From contig JAFVXI010000023.1 of NCBI GenBank assembly GCA_017501245.1, forward strand, positions 1 to 42,155: a stretch of 42,155 nt of DNA, given 5' to 3'. The translations under genes were made by a program, and so were the position numbers. Below the pieces are notes generated by a model. That model was not told the DNA's origin, ran no database searches, and saw only the letters and a program-made list of their open reading frames with translations. How positions within the stretch are numbered: the first letter of the stretch is position 1; each line of letters begins with the position of its first letter. The DNA is from Clostridia bacterium. Its GTDB lineage: Bacteria; Bacillota; Clostridia; Oscillospirales; CAG-272. Below, piece after piece: positions 39,238-42,155 of the stretch.

Positions 39238-39966
39238 CTACTTGGATTCTATGATTATTTTTTCTATAAGATATGTTAAATTGATGTTAGGAAATGAAAA
39301 AGATTCTCCAATTTTCTTTCCTAGCGTAATTTTTTGAATAGGTCGTGCGTTTATATCAACGTATATTGAAGTTTTTTTGCCATTTTCAATTATGTGTGAA
39401 TATATTATGCAACCATCAACAACTTCTTCAACACTTGTTATTTTTTTCTCGATGGTTTGAGCTTCTTTTGTTTGCGGTATGTGAGATATCGTTTTAGGTG
39501 TAGGGGTTTTGTTAATTGGATATGTAGACGAAATTTTCTTAAAGGTTCTAACAAAAGCATATTTGAAATAGATTTCTTCCATACCACATTCTTCAAGAAC
39601 ATACACACCATTAAAAACGTATTTGCCTTGCTTGTTTTTCAAAAAAATGATTCGAGGGATAAAATCTTTGGTATTGACTTCTGTCGTATCGAACCAAACT
39701 TCTTTTATGGTATTAGAGTCAGCGATTATGTTGAACCAATTGCGCGATTCGTTAAAACTATCTATTAGACTATGGTGTGCAAGCATCCAAACATTATATC
39801 CTTCAATGGTTGCATTCGTTGCATATAGCTTTTTTTGTTTGGCAAAGTTGCCTCGAAGCGAACGTTTAAACTGGAATAAATCACAGCACGCATCGTAAGT
39901 ATCAATAGCTTTAGTTCCTATACTGAAACCATAGTTTAAGTTTTGTTTTTTATCATAGGTGCACAT
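39238..39966 (-). CDS. AT-rich orphan protein, probably acquired
   Basis: 242 residues, ATG 39966 with GGAG upstream. Much richer in A and T than neighbouring genes, with Lys, Asn and Ile codons of AT-rich type, so horizontal transfer is likely. The middle segment FIPRIIFLKNKQGKYVFNGVYVLEECGMEEIYFKYAFVRTF resembles small PUA/EVE-like or restriction-associated specificity domains, by pattern only. The final 60 residues are strand-rich. The same reading frame continues for about 43 codons after the TAG stop and remains AT-rich. No mobility gene is adjacent. Confidence 0.75.
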   Translation of the reverse strand: MCTYDKKQNLNYGFSIGTKAIDTYDACCDLFQFKRSLRGNFAKQKKLYATNATIEGYNVWMLAHHSLIDSFNESRNWFNIIADSNTIKEVWFDTTEVNTKDFIPRIIFLKNKQGKYVFNGVYVLEECGMEEIYFKYAFVRTFKKISSTYPINKTPTPKTISHIPQTKEAQTIEKKITSVEEVVDGCIIYSHIIENGKKTSIYVDINARPIQKITLGKKIGESFSFPNINLTYLIEKIIIESK

Positions 39967-40055
39967 TAGAAAGACTCCAATTATCTTGTTTTATATATAA
40001 TATACGACAGACAAGTACAAAACACTTTTTTGATGGCTGTTTTGAAAAGATTGCT

Positions 40056-40098
40056 CAAAGAAAAAGACCCTCATCCGAGAAACCTCGAACAAGGGTCT
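40056..40098 (-). terminator. Terminator of ppdK
   Basis: Minus-strand stem AGACCCT (40098-40092) / AGGGTCT (40071-40065), enclosing a CGAG/CTCG inner helix, followed by T-rich TTTTCTTT. Confidence 0.85.
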
Positions 40099-40180
40099 AT
40101 TGTTATTCAGTTAGAATATTTGTTTTTGTTTCAAATGCACTACACAAGGTTGTGCCGAAACATTTACCGACTTGTGAATA

Positions 40181-42155
40181 TTATTCAGAGAGAGCTGCCT
40201 GAGCTGCTGCAAGTCTTGCGATCGGAACTCTGAAGGGAGAGCAGGATACGTAAGAAAGGCCGATCTTGTGGCAGAACTCAACGGATGTGGGATCACCGCC
40301 GTGCTCGCCGCAGATACCTACGTGCATGTCGGGGCGAACCTTCTTACCGAGGGTTACAGCCATCTCCATAAGTCTGCCTACGCCGGTCTGGTCGAGCTTA
40401 GCGAAGGGATCGTTCTCGAAGATCTTTCTGTCATAGTAAGCATCGAGGAACTTGCCTGCGTCGTCTCTCGAGAAGCCGTAGGTCATCTGAGTGAGGTCGT
40501 TGGTTCCGAAGCAGAAGAACTCAGCCTCAGCTGCGATGTCGTCAGCGGTAAGGCAAGCTCTGGGGATCTCGATCATGGTTCCAACCTCGTACTTAAGGTC
40601 GGAGCCTGCAGCTGCGATGATAGCATCAGCGGTTGCAACGACTACGTTCTTAACGTACTTGAGCTCCTTGATCTCGCCAACGAGGGGGATCATGATCTCG
40701 GGAACTACGTTCCAGTCAGCGTGCTTCTTCTGAACGTTGATAGCAGCCTTGATAACTGCTGCGGTCTGCATCTTTGCGATCTCGGGGTAGGTAACTGCAA
40801 GGCGGCATCCTCTGTGACCCATCATGGGGTTGAACTCGTGGAGAGATGCGATGATAGCCTTGATGTCAGCGACGGTCTTGCCCTGAGCCTTAGCGAGAGC
40901 TGCGATGTCCTCCTCCTCAGTGGGAACGAACTCGTGGAGAGGGGGATCGAGGAATCTGATGGTAACGGGGTTGCCCTCGAGAGCCTCGTAGAGAGCCTCG
41001 AAGTCTGCCTGCTGAATGGGCTCGATCTTTGCGAGAGCTGCCTCACGCTCCTCGACGGTGTCAGCGCAGATCATCTCACGGAATGCTGCAATTCTGTCAG
41101 CCTCGAAGAACATATGCTCAGTACGGCAAAGGCCGATACCCTCAGCGCCGAGCTCACGAGCCTTCTTAGCGTCGCGAGGAGTGTCAGCGTTGGTTCTTAC
41201 CTGAAGTCTTCTATACTTATCTGCCCAAGCCATGATCCTGCCGAACTCGCCTGCGATAGTTGCGTCAACGGTGGGGATGAGGCCGTCGTAGATGTTACCG
41301 GTGGTGCCGTCGATGGAGATAGCGTCGCCCTCATGGAAGGTCTTGCCGGCGAGGGTGAACTGCTTGTTCTCCTCATCCATCTTGATGTCGCCGCAGCCGG
41401 ATACACAGCAGGTACCCATACCACGAGCAACGACTGCTGCGTGAGAGGTCATACCGCCGCGAACGGTGAGGATACCCTGAGCAGCCTTCATACCGGTGAT
41501 GTCCTCGGGAGAGGTCTCAAGACGAACGAGAACTACCTTCTCGCCTCTCTCCTTCCAAGCAACTGCATCGTCAGCGGTGAATACTATCTTACCGCAAGCA
41601 GCTCCGGGAGAAGCACCGAGACCGCGGCCCATAGGAGTAGCAGCCTTGAGCGCCTTAGCGTCAAACTGGGGGTGAAGAAGGGTGTCAAGGTTACGGGGAT
41701 CGATCATGAGGACTGCCTCCTGCTCGGTTCTCATACCCTCGTCAACGAGGTCGCAAGCGATCTTGAGAGCGGCCTGAGCGGTTCTCTTACCGTTTCTGGT
41801 CTGGAGCATGAAGAGCTTACCGTGCTCAACGGTGAACTCCATATCCTGCATATCTCTGTAATGGTTCTCGAGGATCTTGCAAACCTCAACGAACTGTGCG
41901 AACGCCTCGGGGAACTTCTCCTCCATCTGTGCGATGGGCATGGGAGTACGAACGCCTGCAACGACGTCCTCGCCCTGTGCGTTGGTGAGGAACTCACCCA
42001 TGAGCTTCTTCTCACCGGTAGCGGGGTCGCGGGTGAACGCAACGCCGGTGCCGCAGTCATCGCCCATGTTACCGAACGCCATCATCTGTACGTTAACGGC
42101 GGTACCCCAAGAATAGGGAATATCGTTGTCACGTCTGTAAACGTTTGCACGGGGG
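40181..42155 (-). CDS. ppdK: Pyruvate phosphate dikinase, C-terminal part (5' end outside window)
   Basis: 657 residues in the window; the frame is open at 42154 (NVYRRDNDIPYSWGTAVNV), so roughly the first 220 of about 880 residues are missing. Catalyses pyruvate + ATP + phosphate to phosphoenolpyruvate + AMP + pyrophosphate, reversibly. In view: the end of the nucleotide-binding domain (NMGDDCGTGVAFTRDPATGEK, EHGKLFMLQTRNGKR); the swivelling domain with phospho-His in GGMTSHAAVVARGMG (codon at 41441-41443); and the PEP/pyruvate domain with RFLDPPLHEF, GTMIEIPRAC, FFCFGTNDLTQMTYGFSRDD and the catalytic Cys in GICGEHGGDP. It pairs metabolically with the PPi-type phosphofructokinase at 6437-7666. 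Confidence 0.97.
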   Translation of the reverse strand, partial: PRANVYRRDNDIPYSWGTAVNVQMMAFGNMGDDCGTGVAFTRDPATGEKKLMGEFLTNAQGEDVVAGVRTPMPIAQMEEKFPEAFAQFVEVCKILENHYRDMQDMEFTVEHGKLFMLQTRNGKRTAQAALKIACDLVDEGMRTEQEAVLMIDPRNLDTLLHPQFDAKALKAATPMGRGLGASPGAACGKIVFTADDAVAWKERGEKVVLVRLETSPEDITGMKAAQGILTVRGGMTSHAAVVARGMGTCCVSGCGDIKMDEENKQFTLAGKTFHEGDAISIDGTTGNIYDGLIPTVDATIAGEFGRIMAWADKYRRLQVRTNADTPRDAKKARELGAEGIGLCRTEHMFFEADRIAAFREMICADTVEEREAALAKIEPIQQADFEALYEALEGNPVTIRFLDPPLHEFVPTEEEDIAALAKAQGKTVADIKAIIASLHEFNPMMGHRGCRLAVTYPEIAKMQTAAVIKAAINVQKKHADWNVVPEIMIPLVGEIKELKYVKNVVVATADAIIAAAGSDLKYEVGTMIEIPRACLTADDIAAEAEFFCFGTNDLTQMTYGFSRDDAGKFLDAYYDRKIFENDPFAKLDQTGVGRLMEMAVTLGKKVRPDMHVGICGEHGGDPTSVEFCHKIGLSYVSCSPFRVPIARLAAAQAALSE

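Overview
The window looks like chromosomal DNA of a Gram-positive anaerobe of the Bacillota, most likely a gut clostridium of the Oscillospirales type. This is inferred from gene content and context, not from a search. Grounds: strong AGGAGG ribosome binding sites; TTGACA/TATAAT-type promoters; the rimO-pgsA neighbourhood; Clostridia-type families (DUF5685, a DUF6935-like protein); a lysine riboswitch on an NhaC-type carrier; and pyrophosphate-linked glycolysis (a PPi-type phosphofructokinase plus pyruvate phosphate dikinase). Base composition is moderately GC-rich, except for an AT-rich patch near 39.1-40.0 kb.

Layout. 1-1.2 kb: the 3' end of a surface-type gene made of eight exact 50-residue Cys/His repeats. 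1.4-9.8 kb: an ALDH3-type aldehyde dehydrogenase, a lipoprotein combining thioredoxin and M6 metallopeptidase domains, a PPi-type phosphofructokinase, a short-chain dehydrogenase and a glycine-rich TPM-like membrane protein. 10.0-11.9 kb: an NhaC-family carrier under a complete lysine riboswitch, with its reading frame broken by a one-base deletion. 12.1-17.8 kb: HAD phosphatase, small lipoprotein, TspO, a helical-bundle protein, an RsuA-family pseudouridine synthase and Tex. 18.2-23.9 kb: a co-directional block with a DUF5685 protein, a J-domain protein, a membrane protein, rimO, pgsA and two membrane-anchored proteins of unknown function. 24.3-26.7 kb: an SOS operon (lexA, Y-family polymerase, YolD-like) with a strong promoter and a variant SOS-box palindrome. 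26.8-36.3 kb: a minus-strand cluster with two large membrane-anchored surface proteins, two tandem GKWKL paralogues, a DUF6935-like protein, an unknown protein and a seven-TM LuxR-type regulator. 36.4-38.7 kb: an unknown 374-residue protein, a small membrane protein, and divergent AbrB and XRE regulators that share two copies of a 19-bp operator. 39.2-40.0 kb: an AT-rich, probably acquired orphan gene. 40.2 kb to the end: the C-terminal three quarters of ppdK.

How it fits together. The PPi-type phosphofructokinase and PpdK suggest PPi-dependent, reversible glycolysis. The surface cluster has its own membrane-embedded LuxR regulator, and an inverted repeat lies where a class II activator would sit upstream of the largest surface gene. 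That regulator-surface cluster and the repeat/thioredoxin/M6 lipoprotein are the best candidates for undescribed biology. Gaps between genes carry several families of short repeats: a ladder of small hairpins near 17.8 kb, 36-bp and 23-bp tandem repeats near 21.7-21.9 kb, 68-bp units near 24.2 kb and 72-bp units near 30.4 kb. No rRNA, tRNA, CRISPR array, transposase or prophage was recognised.
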